Source of the DNA: Rivibacter subsaxonicus
Lineage (GTDB): Bacteria > Pseudomonadota > Gammaproteobacteria > Burkholderiales > Burkholderiaceae_C
Length of the DNA stretch: 64,000 bases
NCBI RefSeq assembly: GCF_004217215.1
Contig: NZ_SHKP01000008.1
Location: forward strand, 1 to 64,000
Direction: 5' to 3'
Below, one piece after another: positions 50,760-62,435 of the stretch (within the stretch, counting starts at the first letter, position 1; the number at the start of each line of letters is the position of its first letter). The notes below the pieces were generated by a model, which was given only the letters and a program-made list of their open reading frames with translations, was not told where the DNA came from and did not search any database. The position numbers and the translations under genes were made by a program.

Positions 50760-51763
50760 CGCCGCACCTTCAGCGCCTCGGGGTTGACGATCCCGCTCGG
50801 CTGGCCGGCGATGAAGTTGACGACGTTCTCGAAGGCGGCGGCGAAGTACTGCTCGTAGCTGTCCTGCTCGACATAGCCGATGTGCGGCGTGCAAACCGCG
50901 TTCTCCAGCCGCAGCAGCGGGTGGCCCTGCAGGATCGGCTCGCTCTCGAAGACGTCGACCGCGGCCATGCCGGGCCGCCCGCGGTTGAGCGCGGTCACCA
51001 GCGCGTTTTCCTCGAGCAGTTCGGCGCGCGAGGTGTTGACGAACAGCGCGGTCGGCTTCATGCGCGACAGGTCTTCGTAGCGCACGACGCCGCGCGTGGC
51101 ATCGACTAGCCGCAGATGCAGGCTCAGCACGTCGGCCTGCTCGAACAGCGCCTCGCGGCTCGGCGCCACCTCGAAGCCATCGGCCAGCGCCTGCTGGCGC
51201 GAGGCCTCGCTGCCCCAGACCAGCACCCGCATGCCGAAGGCACGGCCGTAGCCGGCAACCAGCTGGCCGATCTTGCCGTAGCCCCAGAGGCCGAGCGTCC
51301 TGCCATGCAGCACCAGGCCGATGCTGAAGTTGGGCGGCATCGACGAGGACTTGAGACCCGACTGCTGCCAGGCGCCGTGCTTGAGGTTGCCGATGTACTG
51401 CGGCAGGCGCCGCATCGCTGCCAGCGTCAGGGCCCAGGTCAGCTCGGCCGGCGCGATCGGTGAACCCACGCCCTCGGCCACCGCGATGCCGAGCCGGGTG
51501 CAGGCCTCGATGTCGATATGCGGGCCGACGGGCCCGGTCTGCGCCAGCAGCTTGAGCTTGGGCAGCTTCTCGAGCAGTTGCTTCGGGAACGCGGTGCGCT
51601 CGCGTACCAGCACCAGCACCTCGGCGTCGCGCAGTCGCACCGAGAGCTGCCCGATGCCCTTGACCGTGTTGGTGAAGACCTTGGCGTTGAGGCCTTCGAG
51701 CCGGCTCGCGCAGCGCAGCTTGCGCACCGCGTCCTGGTAGTCGTCGAGGATGATGATGTTCAT
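50756..51763 (-). CDS. D-2-hydroxyacid dehydrogenase family protein
   Basis: A 335-residue NAD(P)-dependent dehydrogenase. The Rossmann motif is GLWGYGKIGQLVAGYG (about 158-173), with a catalytic Arg in FVNTSRAELLEENAL, the Glu in the AAVDVFESEPI region and the His in VCTPHIGYVEQD. It resembles the phosphoglycerate/glyoxylate-reductase group, not SerA, as it lacks a C-terminal regulatory domain. Substrate not determined. It overlaps the downstream MFS gene by 4 nt, so transport and reduction of one metabolite are plausible. Confidence 0.87.
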   Translation of the reverse strand: MNIIILDDYQDAVRKLRCASRLEGLNAKVFTNTVKGIGQLSVRLRDAEVLVLVRERTAFPKQLLEKLPKLKLLAQTGPVGPHIDIEACTRLGIAVAEGVGSPIAPAELTWALTLAAMRRLPQYIGNLKHGAWQQSGLKSSSMPPNFSIGLVLHGRTLGLWGYGKIGQLVAGYGRAFGMRVLVWGSEASRQQALADGFEVAPSREALFEQADVLSLHLRLVDATRGVVRYEDLSRMKPTALFVNTSRAELLEENALVTALNRGRPGMAAVDVFESEPILQGHPLLRLENAVCTPHIGYVEQDSYEQYFAAAFENVVNFIAGQPSGIVNPEALKVRR

Positions 51764-51861
51764 GCGGGGGACGGCTTGCTGCCGCGGATTGTGCCTGTGG
51801 CCCTCGCCGAGCGCGTTCTGGCGCTCGTCGTTAGGATCACGCTTCGTTGAGGAGAAGCGTG

Positions 51862-52368
51862 ATGACGATCTCGATGCATTCGGCCAGCGTGCCGGTCTAC
51901 CTGAAGATGCTCTCGAACCTGTCGGCCTGGCTCGACAAGGCCGAGGCCCATGCCGTCGGCAAGAAGTTCGAGCCCGCGGTCTACCTGCAGCTGCGGCTGG
52001 CGCCCGACATGCTGCCCTTCGTGCGCCAGGTGCAGATGGCCTGCGACGCCGCCAAGTTCGGTGTCGCGCGGGTCGCCGGCATCGAGGCGCCGAAGTTCGA
52101 GGACAAGGAGACCAGCCTCGCCGAACTGAAGGCGCGCATCGCCGCGACCCTCGAATTCGTCGGCAGCGTGCCGGCGGCGCAACTCGATGGGCGCGAATCG
52201 GCGCCGGTCAGCATACCGATGCGCAACCGCGAGCCGATGCAGTTCGACGGCGAGAACTATCAGCGCCACTTCGCGCTGCCGAACTTCTTCTTCCACGTGA
52301 CGACGGCCTACGCGATCCTGCGCCACAACGGCGTCGATCTCGGCAAGCGCGACTTCCTCGGCGGCTGA
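51862..52368 (+). CDS. DUF1993 domain-containing protein
   Basis: A 168-residue cytosolic protein of the DinB-like fold DUF1993. It has MHSASVPVYLKMLSNLSAWLDKA at the N-terminus and a four-helix-bundle pattern including LPFVRQVQMACDAAKFG and LPNFFFHVTTAYAILRHNGVDLGKRDFLG, with potential metal-binding His residues. The family has no known reaction. GAGGAG lies 7 nt before the ATG; a TTG upstream in frame is not used. Divergent from the dehydrogenase gene. Confidence 0.85.
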   Translation: MTISMHSASVPVYLKMLSNLSAWLDKAEAHAVGKKFEPAVYLQLRLAPDMLPFVRQVQMACDAAKFGVARVAGIEAPKFEDKETSLAELKARIAATLEFVGSVPAAQLDGRESAPVSIPMRNREPMQFDGENYQRHFALPNFFFHVTTAYAILRHNGVDLGKRDFLGG

Positions 52369-52495
52369 CCGGGGCGTCGGAGTGGCCGCAGCGGGCATTC
52401 CAGTAGCCGGCTAGCGATTCCCCCGGGGGCACTTGCCCCGATGCGCGCGAGAGCGGCGCGCGTCGACACTGATCGCGTAGTCGAGGGACGTGTCG

Positions 52496-54943
52496 ATGCG
52501 AGTGTTGCGCTGGGTTCTGTTGAGCCTGTTGTTGCTGCTGCTGCTGGCGCTGGCCAGCGGATGGATCTACACCAGCCGGGCCCGGCCTCAGGTCGAGGGC
52601 AATCTGTCGGTACGCGGGCCGCTGGCCGAGTTGCGCATCGAGCGCGATGAGCACGGCATCCCGACCATCCGCGCCGCTTCGGCCGAGGACGCCTGGTTCG
52701 GCCTGGGCTTTGCCCATGCGCAGGACCGTCTGTGGCAGCTCGAAACCCATCGCCGCATCGGCGCCGGACGCCTGGCTGAGGCCTTCGGGCCTAACGCGCT
52801 GGAGGCCGACAAGTTCCTGCGTGCCCTGGGCGTGCGGCGCGCCGCGGCCGAGCAGTGGGTCAAGGCCGATGCCGGCACCCGCCGCGCGCTCGAAGCCTAC
52901 GCGGCCGGCATCAATGCGGTGCTGCGCCAGCACCTGCCCGCGCGGCCGCCGGAGTTTGTGCTGCTGGGCATCAAGCCCGAGGACTGGAGCCCGGTCGACA
53001 GCCTGGCCTGGGCCACGATGATGGCCTGGGATCTCGGCGGCAACTGGAACAGCGAACTGCTGCGTCTGCGCCTGGCAGAGCGGATGCCGGTCGAGCGGGT
53101 CGGGCAGTTGCTGCCGCCGTACCCGGGCGACGAGCCGCTGCCGGTGCGCGACTACGCCTCGCTCTACAAGCGGCTCGGCGTGCATGGCGACGGTGCACCG
53201 GCCGCGTTGGCGGCGGCTTCGCCATGGCTCGATCGCCTGCTGGGCGATGCCGGAGTCGAGGGCGCGGGCTCCAACAACTGGGTCGTCGACGGGGCGCACA
53301 GCACGAGCGGGCAGCCGCTGCTGGCCAACGATCCGCACCTCAAGCTGAGCGCGCCGGCGCTCTGGTATTTCGCGCGCCTGGAGGCGCCCGGCCTGCGTGT
53401 GGCCGGTGCCACGATGCCCGGCCTGCCGATGGTGGTGCTGGGGCAGAACGAGCAGATCGCCTGGGGCTTCACCAACACCGGGCCCGACGTGCAGGACCTC
53501 TATCTCGAGAAGATCGACCCGGCCGACCCCCAGCGCTACCTCGAGAGCCGCGAGGGCAATCGCTGGGCGCGCTTCGAGCGCTTCGACGAGCTCATCAAGG
53601 TCAAGGGTGCGCCCGATGTCGCCTTCACCGCGCGCCGCTCGCGTCACGGGCCGCTGATCTCGGATGCCGGCGCTCCGGCCACCGCGGGCCTGACCGGGCA
53701 GGACGGCCAGCGCTACGCGATCGCGATGCGCTGGACCGCGCTCGACCCCGACGCCAGCGCGGTCGCCGCCGGCATCGCCTTCAATCGGGCGCACTCGGTC
53801 GAGGAGTTCATCAGCGCGTCGGCGAGATACGTCGCGCCGATGCAGAACATGGTGGTCGCCGACCGCGATCGCATCGCCTTCGTGGCGGCCGGGCGGGTGC
53901 CGGTGCGACGCGCCGACAACGACCTGGGCGGCTTGGCGCCGGCGCCCGGCTGGGAGCCGCGCTACGACTGGGAGGGCTACCTGCCGGCCAACCGCACGCC
54001 ACGCGAGATCGCGCCGGCGCGCGGCTGGATCGCGACCGCCAACCAGCGCATCCACGACGACAGCTACCCGCACTACATCGGCAGCGAATGGGCCTTGCCC
54101 TATCGCCAGCAGCGCATCGAGGCGCTGCTGCGGGCCAGACCGCAGCATGACGTCGCGAGCCTGCGCGCGATCCAGCTCGACCAGGTCTCGCTCGCCACGC
54201 AGAAGCTGTTGCCGCTGCTGCGCGCGGCGCGTTCGAAGCATCCGCTGGCGGCGGCCGCGCAGGCCGAGCTGCGCGCCTTCGAGGCCGACATGCAGGCCGA
54301 CCACGCCGCGCCGCTGATCGCCTGGGCCTGGGTGCGCGAACTCACGCGTGGCGTCTTCGCCGACGACGTCGGCGAGGCGCTCTACGAACGCCAGCTCGCC
54401 AACCGCAGCTTCCGCGATGCGCTCGAGGCGGTGCTCGAGCGCGACGACGCGTCCTGGTGCGACGAGCTCCACACGCCGGCCGTCGAGACCTGCGCCGACC
54501 AGGCCGACGCCGCCTTCGATCGCGCACTGGTGCAACTGGCGGCACGCCACGGCAGCGATGTGGCGAAGTGGCGCTGGGGCGATGCGCACCAGGCTCGCAG
54601 CGAGCATCGGCCCTTCAGCAAGGTGCCGCTGCTGGCCCGGTTGTTCGAGCTGCGGGTGCCGGTCGGCGGCGATACCTACACGGTCAACGTCAGCCGCGTC
54701 GCGCTCAAGCCCGACCCGGGCACCGGCGAGCTGTTCCTCGACGAGCATGGACCGAGCCTGCGCGCGATCTACGACCTCGGCGATCCATCGAAGTCGCGCT
54801 TCATGCATTCGAGCGGCCAGAGCGGCCTGTTCTTCGAGCCGGGCTACCGCAACATGGTGGCCGGCTGGGCCCGTGGCGAGGACCTGCCGGTCTGGGGTGA
54901 CGGCGCATCGGAGCCGCGGGTGCTGACGCTCACCCCGCGCTGA
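52496..54943 (+). CDS. penicillin acylase family Ntn-hydrolase
   Basis: An 815-residue precursor. An N-terminal signal-anchor (about 5-24) is followed by an alpha-chain with IERDEHGIPTIRAASAEDAWFGLGFAHAQDRLWQLE. The self-processing site precedes Ser259 (VEGAG-SNNW), which becomes the N-terminal nucleophile of the beta-chain. Other conserved blocks are LLANDPHL, GLPMVVLGQNEQIAWGFTNT and the C-terminal SGQSGLFFEPGYRNM. The family includes penicillin G acylases and acyl-homoserine-lactone acylases (PvdQ-like); the substrate cannot be set. GGGA precedes the chosen ATG. It overlaps the convergent DUF72 gene by 14 bp. Confidence 0.9.
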   Translation: MRVLRWVLLSLLLLLLLALASGWIYTSRARPQVEGNLSVRGPLAELRIERDEHGIPTIRAASAEDAWFGLGFAHAQDRLWQLETHRRIGAGRLAEAFGPNALEADKFLRALGVRRAAAEQWVKADAGTRRALEAYAAGINAVLRQHLPARPPEFVLLGIKPEDWSPVDSLAWATMMAWDLGGNWNSELLRLRLAERMPVERVGQLLPPYPGDEPLPVRDYASLYKRLGVHGDGAPAALAAASPWLDRLLGDAGVEGAGSNNWVVDGAHSTSGQPLLANDPHLKLSAPALWYFARLEAPGLRVAGATMPGLPMVVLGQNEQIAWGFTNTGPDVQDLYLEKIDPADPQRYLESREGNRWARFERFDELIKVKGAPDVAFTARRSRHGPLISDAGAPATAGLTGQDGQRYAIAMRWTALDPDASAVAAGIAFNRAHSVEEFISASARYVAPMQNMVVADRDRIAFVAAGRVPVRRADNDLGGLAPAPGWEPRYDWEGYLPANRTPREIAPARGWIATANQRIHDDSYPHYIGSEWALPYRQQRIEALLRARPQHDVASLRAIQLDQVSLATQKLLPLLRAARSKHPLAAAAQAELRAFEADMQADHAAPLIAWAWVRELTRGVFADDVGEALYERQLANRSFRDALEAVLERDDASWCDELHTPAVETCADQADAAFDRALVQLAARHGSDVAKWRWGDAHQARSEHRPFSKVPLLARLFELRVPVGGDTYTVNVSRVALKPDPGTGELFLDEHGPSLRAIYDLGDPSKSRFMHSSGQSGLFFEPGYRNMVAGWARGEDLPVWGDGASEPRVLTLTPR

Positions 54944-56000
54944 GCAGGGCGGCGATTTCCCGCGCCAGTGCCCGCACCGACAGCGGCGCGCTGCCTTCGG
55001 CCTTGTTGTTGATCGTCACCAGGGCCGGCTGGCCGGCGCGCAGCGTGGCGGCGACGAGCCTGGCCAGCGCCGAGCGTGTCTGCGGATCGGGTGCCAGCAG
55101 CTTGTCGAAGGGCTCGAAAGCCTCCTTGGCCGCACCGTAGCGATAGCCGCGCTGCAGGTTCCAGCGCAGCACCAGCGGGCCGGGCCACAGCGCGCGCAGC
55201 ATCGGTAGCTGCTCCTCCAGCGGCGGCATGCGGTCGTGCAAGCCGACGCAGTAGCGCACGCCGTGGCGGGCGAGCAGGGCGGCCAGTTCGGGGCCGAGCG
55301 GGCCGGGGTCGCGCAGCTCGATGGCGACCAGCCCGCTGTCGCCCGTGCGCGCGGCCGCTCGCCAGGCGAACAGCGCCTCGAACATCGCATCGAGCCGGGC
55401 CAGGAACAGCGCCGGCTCCGCCAGCCAGGCGCGCGGCAGCGGCGAGAGCTGGAACACCAGTGCGCCGAGCTTGTCGCCCAGACCTTCGACCGCCGGCCGC
55501 CAGACCTGCTCGAGCGCGGCGGCCGGATCGAGGAACAGCGGATTGGGCAGCAGCGCGCGGCCGCTGCCGGCTTCGCGCACCGTGGCGTCGCAGACCATCG
55601 ACGCGGCCTTAACGACGAAGCGGAAGTCGGCCGGGACCTGTGCGGCCAACCGCGCGTACTCGGCGCTCGGCAGGGGGCGGTAGAAGCTGCGGTCGAGGCT
55701 GACGGTGCGCAGCAGCGGATGCTGCGCGTAGGCCGGCAGGCCCTGGCGCGGCAGCGCCGCTTCCGATACCTCGTCGGCCCAGACCAGGCCGCGCCAGCCC
55801 GGGAAATACCAGGACGAACTGCCCATGCGCAGCAGCGGCGGCATCGCGGCGCCGAGGGCACGCAGCTCCGCGTCGGCCTCGATGGCGCGCACGCCGGTGG
55901 CCTTGGGCTTCGGCGGCGGCGCGACGGGGGCGGGCTCGCCGAAAAGACCGGGCTGCGGCGGCGTCGGCGGATCGTCGGTCGGTGTGGCCATCGAAGCCAT
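54930..56000 (-). CDS. DUF72 domain-containing protein (YecE-like)
   Basis: A 356-residue protein of the DUF72 family, a TIM-barrel fold. Conserved elements are [16 protein letters not shown] (about 61-76), [30 protein letters not shown] and a C-terminal [19 protein letters not shown]. The N-terminal 45 residues form a Pro-rich tail. The reaction is unknown. The start is either [12 protein letters not shown] (56000) or MATPTDDPP (55991). It is divergent from copA with about 75 bp between, so promoters of both lie there. Confidence 0.85.
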   Translation of the reverse strand: MASMATPTDDPPTPPQPGLFGEPAPVAPPPKPKATGVRAIEADAELRALGAAMPPLLRMGSSSWYFPGWRGLVWADEVSEAALPRQGLPAYAQHPLLRTVSLDRSFYRPLPSAEYARLAAQVPADFRFVVKAASMVCDATVREAGSGRALLPNPLFLDPAAALEQVWRPAVEGLGDKLGALVFQLSPLPRAWLAEPALFLARLDAMFEALFAWRAAARTGDSGLVAIELRDPGPLGPELAALLARHGVRYCVGLHDRMPPLEEQLPMLRALWPGPLVLRWNLQRGYRYGAAKEAFEPFDKLLAPDPQTRSALARLVAATLRAGQPALVTINNKAEGSAPLSVRALAREIAALLSAG

Positions 56001-56075
56001 TGGAACCCGGCTGCTGCCGGCTTGAGAAGCGGGCTTCGGCCCCGATCTGACAGACTTGGACCGAAACCCTTGCCG

Positions 56076-58505
<2,430 letters not shown>

Positions 58506-58568
58506 GTCCGAGGCGCTGCACCGGCGCGCGGCTTCTGCTACGGTGCGCGTCTTGCGCAGGCGCCATCC

Positions 58569-59834
58569 GTGCGCCGCGATGCCCGAGGGCCGGCCTTGAT
58601 CAGCAACTCACAGCGCCAAGCCAGCACCGATCCGCGAGCCGCCCTCGGCGCCCGCGTCGAGACCGTGCGGGGACGGTCGCTGGAGATCGCCGCGCCGCTG
58701 TCGGCCGAGGACCAGTGCGTGCAGTCGATGCCCGACGCCAGTCCGACCAAGTGGCACCTGGCGCACACGAGCTGGTTCTTCGAGACCGTGGTGCTGCAGC
58801 CCCATGCCGGCAACTACCGCGTCTTCGACCCGCGTTACGGCTTTCTCTTCAACTCCTACTACGAGGCGCTCGGTGCACGCCATCCGCGACCGCAGCGTGG
58901 CTTGCTGACCCGACCCTCGCTCGACGAGGTGCTGGCCTACCGCGCACATGTCGACTCGGCGCTGGCCAGCTTTGCCGCTGAAGCCGACCCCGTCGCCTGG
59001 TCGGCGGCTGCGCCGCTGATCGAGCTTGGCCTGCAGCACGAACAGCAGCACCAGGAGCTGATGCTCAGCGACATCCTGCACCTGCTGTCGCTCAATCCGC
59101 TGCAGCCGGCCTACGCATCCGGAGCGGCAGCGGAAGCCGTTGCGCTGCAGCCGGCAGGCGTCGAGCCGTGCGCGTGGCGAGGGCGGCCCGGCGGCATCGC
59201 GCAGGCGGGTGCGGCCGACGACGCCGGCTTCTGCTTCGACAACGAGCGGCCGCGCCACCGCGTGCTGCTGCAGCCCTTCGAGGTCGCTTCGAGGCCGGTG
59301 AGCTGCGGCGAATTCCTTGCCTTCATCGACGACGGCGGCTACCGCCAGGCGAGCCTCTGGCTCAGCGATGGCTGGGCTGCGGTACAGGCACAGGGCTGGA
59401 GCGCGCCGCTGTACTGGGACCTGCGCGAGCGCGCGGCACCGCTGCACTTCACGCTGCAGGGCCGGCGGGCCCTCGATCCGGCCGCGCCGGCCTGCCACCT
59501 GAGCTTCTACGAAGCGGCGGCCTACGCCGAATGGGCCGGCGCGCGGCTGCCGACCGAGTTCGAGTGGGAGGCCGCGGCCGACGATGGCCTGCTCGGCGAC
59601 GTCGGCTCGGTCTGGGAATGGACGCGCTCCTCCTACGATCCATACCCCGGCTTCAGGCCGCTGGCGGGCGCGGTGGCCGAGTACAACGGCAAGTTCATGG
59701 TCGGCCAGGTGGTGCTGCGCGGCGGCAGCCGTGCGACACCGCCCGGCCACGCGCGCAGCAGCTATCGCAACTTCTTCCCGCCGGCGGCGCGCTGGCAGTT
59801 CAGCGGCCTGCGGCTGGCAAGGGATGCGACATGA
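58569..59834 (+). CDS. egtB: ergothioneine biosynthesis sulfoxide synthase EgtB
   Basis: A 421-residue non-heme iron enzyme starting at GTG. The N-terminal DinB-like domain carries iron ligands in HLAHTSWF (about 63-70) and HEQQHQEL (about 158-165). The C-terminal FGE-sulfatase-like domain includes SRPVSCGEFLAFIDDGGY, LPTEFEWEAAAD, VWEWTRSSYDPYPGF and RGGSRATPPGHARSSYRNFF. It joins a thiol to hercynine, with O2. No egtA or egtC genes are near, so cysteine or gamma-Glu-Cys could be donor. A 38-codon ORF overlaps its stop. Confidence 0.92.
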   Translation: MRRDARGPALISNSQRQASTDPRAALGARVETVRGRSLEIAAPLSAEDQCVQSMPDASPTKWHLAHTSWFFETVVLQPHAGNYRVFDPRYGFLFNSYYEALGARHPRPQRGLLTRPSLDEVLAYRAHVDSALASFAAEADPVAWSAAAPLIELGLQHEQQHQELMLSDILHLLSLNPLQPAYASGAAAEAVALQPAGVEPCAWRGRPGGIAQAGAADDAGFCFDNERPRHRVLLQPFEVASRPVSCGEFLAFIDDGGYRQASLWLSDGWAAVQAQGWSAPLYWDLRERAAPLHFTLQGRRALDPAAPACHLSFYEAAAYAEWAGARLPTEFEWEAAADDGLLGDVGSVWEWTRSSYDPYPGFRPLAGAVAEYNGKFMVGQVVLRGGSRATPPGHARSSYRNFFPPAARWQFSGLRLARDAT

Positions 59835-59947
59835 GCGCACGCTACGAGGGGCCCAATGCCAATGGTGATCGGCGCAGCGTGAAGGGAGCGAGCGGCCGAC
59901 GAACCTGCGGCTGGCGCGCAACCAAGGGTGTGGAGTCCGTGGCGTGA
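59831..59947 (+). CDS. 38-residue ORF bridging egtB and egtD
   Basis: ATGA at 59831 overlaps the egtB stop, and the ORF's TGA (59945-59947) overlaps the egtD GTG start. The reading frame links the two genes without a gap. The translation begins MSARYEGPNANGDRR and is Arg/Gly-rich with no recognisable domain. It may be a real small protein, or a leader that keeps ribosomes moving to egtD. Evidence is purely positional. Confidence 0.35.
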   Translation: MSARYEGPNANGDRRSVKGASGRRTCGWRATKGVESVA

Positions 59948-60909
59948 AGCAGGCGCTCGACACCCGCACGACGGCCAGCGAGTTCGGACGCGAACTGCTC
60001 GCCGGTCTCGAGCGGCGACCGCGCTCTGTGCCCCCCAAGTTCTTCTACGACGCGGCCGGCTCGGCGCTGTTCGACCGCATCTGCGAGCTGCCCGAGTACT
60101 ACCCGACCCGCACCGAGTTGCGGATCCTCGCCGACCATGCGCCGGAGATCGCGCGCTGCATCGGGCCGCACGCCGACATCATCGAGTTCGGGGCCGGCTC
60201 CAGCCGCAAGGTGCGGCTGCTGCTCGAGGCGCTGCAGCAGCCGCGGCGCTTCGTGCCGATCGACATCAGCGCCGAGCACCTGCACGCCGCGGCCGACCTG
60301 CTGCGGCTCGAGCATCCGGGGCTGCTGGTGCAGCCGCTGGCGGCCGACTTCACGCGGCCCTTCGATCTGCCCGCCTTGCCGCCCGGTCCGGGGCCGGTGC
60401 GCCGGGTCGGCTTCTTTCCCGGTTCGTCGATCGGCAACTTCAGTCCCGACGAGGCGCTGCATTTCCTGCGCGACGCGGCGGCGCTGCTGCGCGGCAGCGC
60501 GGTGCCCGGCGGCATGCTGGTCGGCGTCGACCTGGTCAAGGATGCCGGCCTGCTGCACGCGGCCTACAACGACGCGGCCGGCGTCACTGCCGCCTTCAAC
60601 CTCAACCTGCTGGCGCGCGCCAACCGCGAACTCGGTGCCGACTTCGAGCTCGATGGCTTCGAGCACTACGCCTTCTACGAGCCGCGGCTGCAGCGCGTCG
60701 AGATGCATCTGCTCAGCCGCCGCGCCCAACGCGTGCACCTGGCCGGCCAGGCCTTCGACTTCGCGGCCGGGCAGGGCCTTCACACCGAGAATTCGTACAA
60801 GTACGGCGTCGACGGCTTTCGCGAGCTGGCGGCCCGGGCCGGCTTCGTCCCCGGCCCGGTCTGGTGCGACGCCAGGCGCTGGTTCAGCCTGCATTGGCTG
60901 GGCCTGTGA
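59944..60909 (+). CDS. egtD: L-histidine N-alpha-methyltransferase EgtD
   Basis: A 321-residue SAM-dependent enzyme that trimethylates histidine to hercynine, the first ergothioneine step. It starts at GTG (VKQALDTRTTASEF). Conserved features are PPKFFYDAAGSALFDRICELPEYYPTRTE, the SAM site EFGAGSSRK (about 81-89), FPGSSIGNFSPDEA and a C-terminal HTENSYKY block. It works with EgtB encoded just upstream. A DUF427 gene follows 26 bp later, possibly in the same transcript. Confidence 0.93.
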   Translation: MKQALDTRTTASEFGRELLAGLERRPRSVPPKFFYDAAGSALFDRICELPEYYPTRTELRILADHAPEIARCIGPHADIIEFGAGSSRKVRLLLEALQQPRRFVPIDISAEHLHAAADLLRLEHPGLLVQPLAADFTRPFDLPALPPGPGPVRRVGFFPGSSIGNFSPDEALHFLRDAAALLRGSAVPGGMLVGVDLVKDAGLLHAAYNDAAGVTAAFNLNLLARANRELGADFELDGFEHYAFYEPRLQRVEMHLLSRRAQRVHLAGQAFDFAAGQGLHTENSYKYGVDGFRELAARAGFVPGPVWCDARRWFSLHWLGL

Positions 60910-60935
60910 GCAACCGCCCCCCAAGGAACTCCCCG

Positions 60936-61214
60936 ATGCAAGCGATATGGAACGGCGTCGTGATCGCCGAAAGCGACGATACCGTGGTCGTCGAAGGCAA
61001 CCACTACTTCCCCGAGAGCGCCGTCAAGCGCGAGTACCTGCTGTCGAGCAACCACAAGACCATGTCCTCGTCGAGGGGCGAGGCCAGCTACTACTCGCTG
61101 CTGGTCGACGGCAACATCAACCCCGACGCGGCCTGGTTCTATCCCGAACCCAGGGAGGCCGCGGCCGAACTCAAGGGCCGCGTCGCCTTCTGGAAGGGCG
61201 TGACGGTGCGCTAA
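60936..61214 (+). CDS. DUF427 domain-containing protein
   Basis: A 92-residue protein containing the full DUF427 pattern: WNGVVIAESDDTVVVEGNHYFP, then YYSLLVDGNINPDAAWFYPEPREAAAELKGRVAFWKGV. The family has a small beta fold and no known activity. ATG at 60936 was preferred; the in-frame extension overlaps egtD. It may be cotranscribed with egtBD, but an ergothioneine role is not established. It ends 9 bp from the convergent cytochrome gene. Confidence 0.85.
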   Translation: MQAIWNGVVIAESDDTVVVEGNHYFPESAVKREYLLSSNHKTMSSSRGEASYYSLLVDGNINPDAAWFYPEPREAAAELKGRVAFWKGVTVR

Positions 61215-61223
61215 GGGCGTCGC

Positions 61224-62111
61224 TCAGGGCGCCGCCGGCGGCAGCGTCTGCAGGTAGGCGTGCAAGCCGCGCAGGTCGATGTCGCTGAGTTCCTTCAGTG
61301 CGGTGAAGGGCATCACCGGGCTCACGGCGCTGCCATCGGGGCGCTTGCCGGTGCGCATCATGGAAGTGAACTGCTCCGTGCTGGCGTAGAGCTTCATCGG
61401 CCCCCCGCGGCGCAGGTCGGCGGCCGGCGGCCAGTCCGGCGGCGCGCCCGGGATGCGCCCGCCGACCAGGCCCGGGCCGTGGCAGCCGAGGCACATCTGC
61501 GCCACATACTCGCCATGCCGCGCCGAGCCGTCGTCGGCGATCGGCTCCGAGGGCGGCAGCGTGTGGTCGATCTTCTCGGCAGCGTCCTTCAGTGCGCCGA
61601 AGCCATACATCACGCGTGCCGGCAGCGGCAGTTCGAGCACTGCAGGTCCGCCCTGCGTGGCCGGCAGCCGCTGCAGGTGCGCGACCAGCGCGCCAAGGTC
61701 GGCACGGCTCAGGCGGTTGTAGTCCTCGCTCGGCATCACGAAGACCGGGTGGCCAGCGGGCTTGACGCCGTGGCGGATGACGCGCACCCAGTCCTCGACC
61801 TGGTAGCCGGCGGTCAGCGCCGAGTGCGGGCCGATGTGCGGACCGGCCAGCCTGAGGTCCTTCTGGTTGTCGGCGAACACGCGGCCCTCGCCGTTCTGGC
61901 CGTGGCACTCGGCGCAGCCGCGCGAGCGGTACAGGTAGGCGCCGCGCTCGAGGCTGGCGGGGTCGGTCGGAAGCTCGATCTTGAGCGTCGGAACCTGCAC
62001 CACGCGCTGGTGGCGAGCGTCGCCCAAGCGCAGGCCGACCCAGATGGCGCCGCCGGCCAGCAGGGCGAGGACGAACACGGCGATCAGACCGCGACGAATC
62101 CAGGTTTTCAT
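61224..62111 (-). CDS. membrane-anchored dihaem cytochrome c
   Basis: A 295-residue periplasmic protein with an N-terminal anchor (about 7-29, GLIAVFVLALLAGGAIWVGL). Two c-type haem sites are present: CAECH (66-70) and CLGCH (207-211), each in a cytochrome c domain, with candidate methionine ligands in PVFVMPSEDY and VSPVMPF. It probably carries electrons to or from a periplasmic oxidoreductase; the partner is unknown. It follows the CWC gene in the same direction, after a 123-bp gap. Confidence 0.85.
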   Translation of the reverse strand: MKTWIRRGLIAVFVLALLAGGAIWVGLRLGDARHQRVVQVPTLKIELPTDPASLERGAYLYRSRGCAECHGQNGEGRVFADNQKDLRLAGPHIGPHSALTAGYQVEDWVRVIRHGVKPAGHPVFVMPSEDYNRLSRADLGALVAHLQRLPATQGGPAVLELPLPARVMYGFGALKDAAEKIDHTLPPSEPIADDGSARHGEYVAQMCLGCHGPGLVGGRIPGAPPDWPPAADLRRGGPMKLYASTEQFTSMMRTGKRPDGSAVSPVMPFTALKELSDIDLRGLHAYLQTLPPAAP

Positions 62112-62234
62112 AAGGGTCGCTCCGGGCGTTGGGCGCGCGCGCCGCCGACCACGACGAAGCCGGCCCGGCGCGGGCCGCAGTGTCAGCCCGCCCGAGCGCC
62201 GGGGGCTATCCCCCGCCTGGGTTGGCGAGTTGAT

Positions 62235-62435
62235 TCAGCACGGCTCGCGCGTGGCGCAATCGCGGCACAGGCAGGCTGCACCGCGCTGCGCCGGCGGCAA
62301 CACGTCGAGTACGGCCGGCGCGATGCGCAACGAGGCGCACCAGCAGGCCGACTCGAAGCTGCCGCTGGCGGCGGGCGCGCAGCCGTTCGGCCCGCCGCAC
62401 ACGGGGCAGGCATAGGCCGGCAGCGGCGCCTTCAG
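62235..62435 (-). CDS. cysteine-rich CWC family protein
   Basis: About 66 residues after the fumarase gene, in a different frame. The Cys pattern CPVCGGPNGC...CWC...CLCRDC is that of PF14375 Cys_rich_CWC proteins, small putative zinc-binding proteins common in Burkholderiales. No ATG, GTG or TTG starts the frame before the first Cys. A CTG overlapping the fumarase stop (62435, CTGA) is the only candidate and gives 66 aa. Low-frequency CTG initiation or reinitiation is inferred. The coordinates of the start are therefore uncertain. Confidence 0.5.
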   Translation of the reverse strand: MKAPLPAYACPVCGGPNGCAPAASGSFESACWCASLRIAPAVLDVLPPAQRGAACLCRDCATREPC

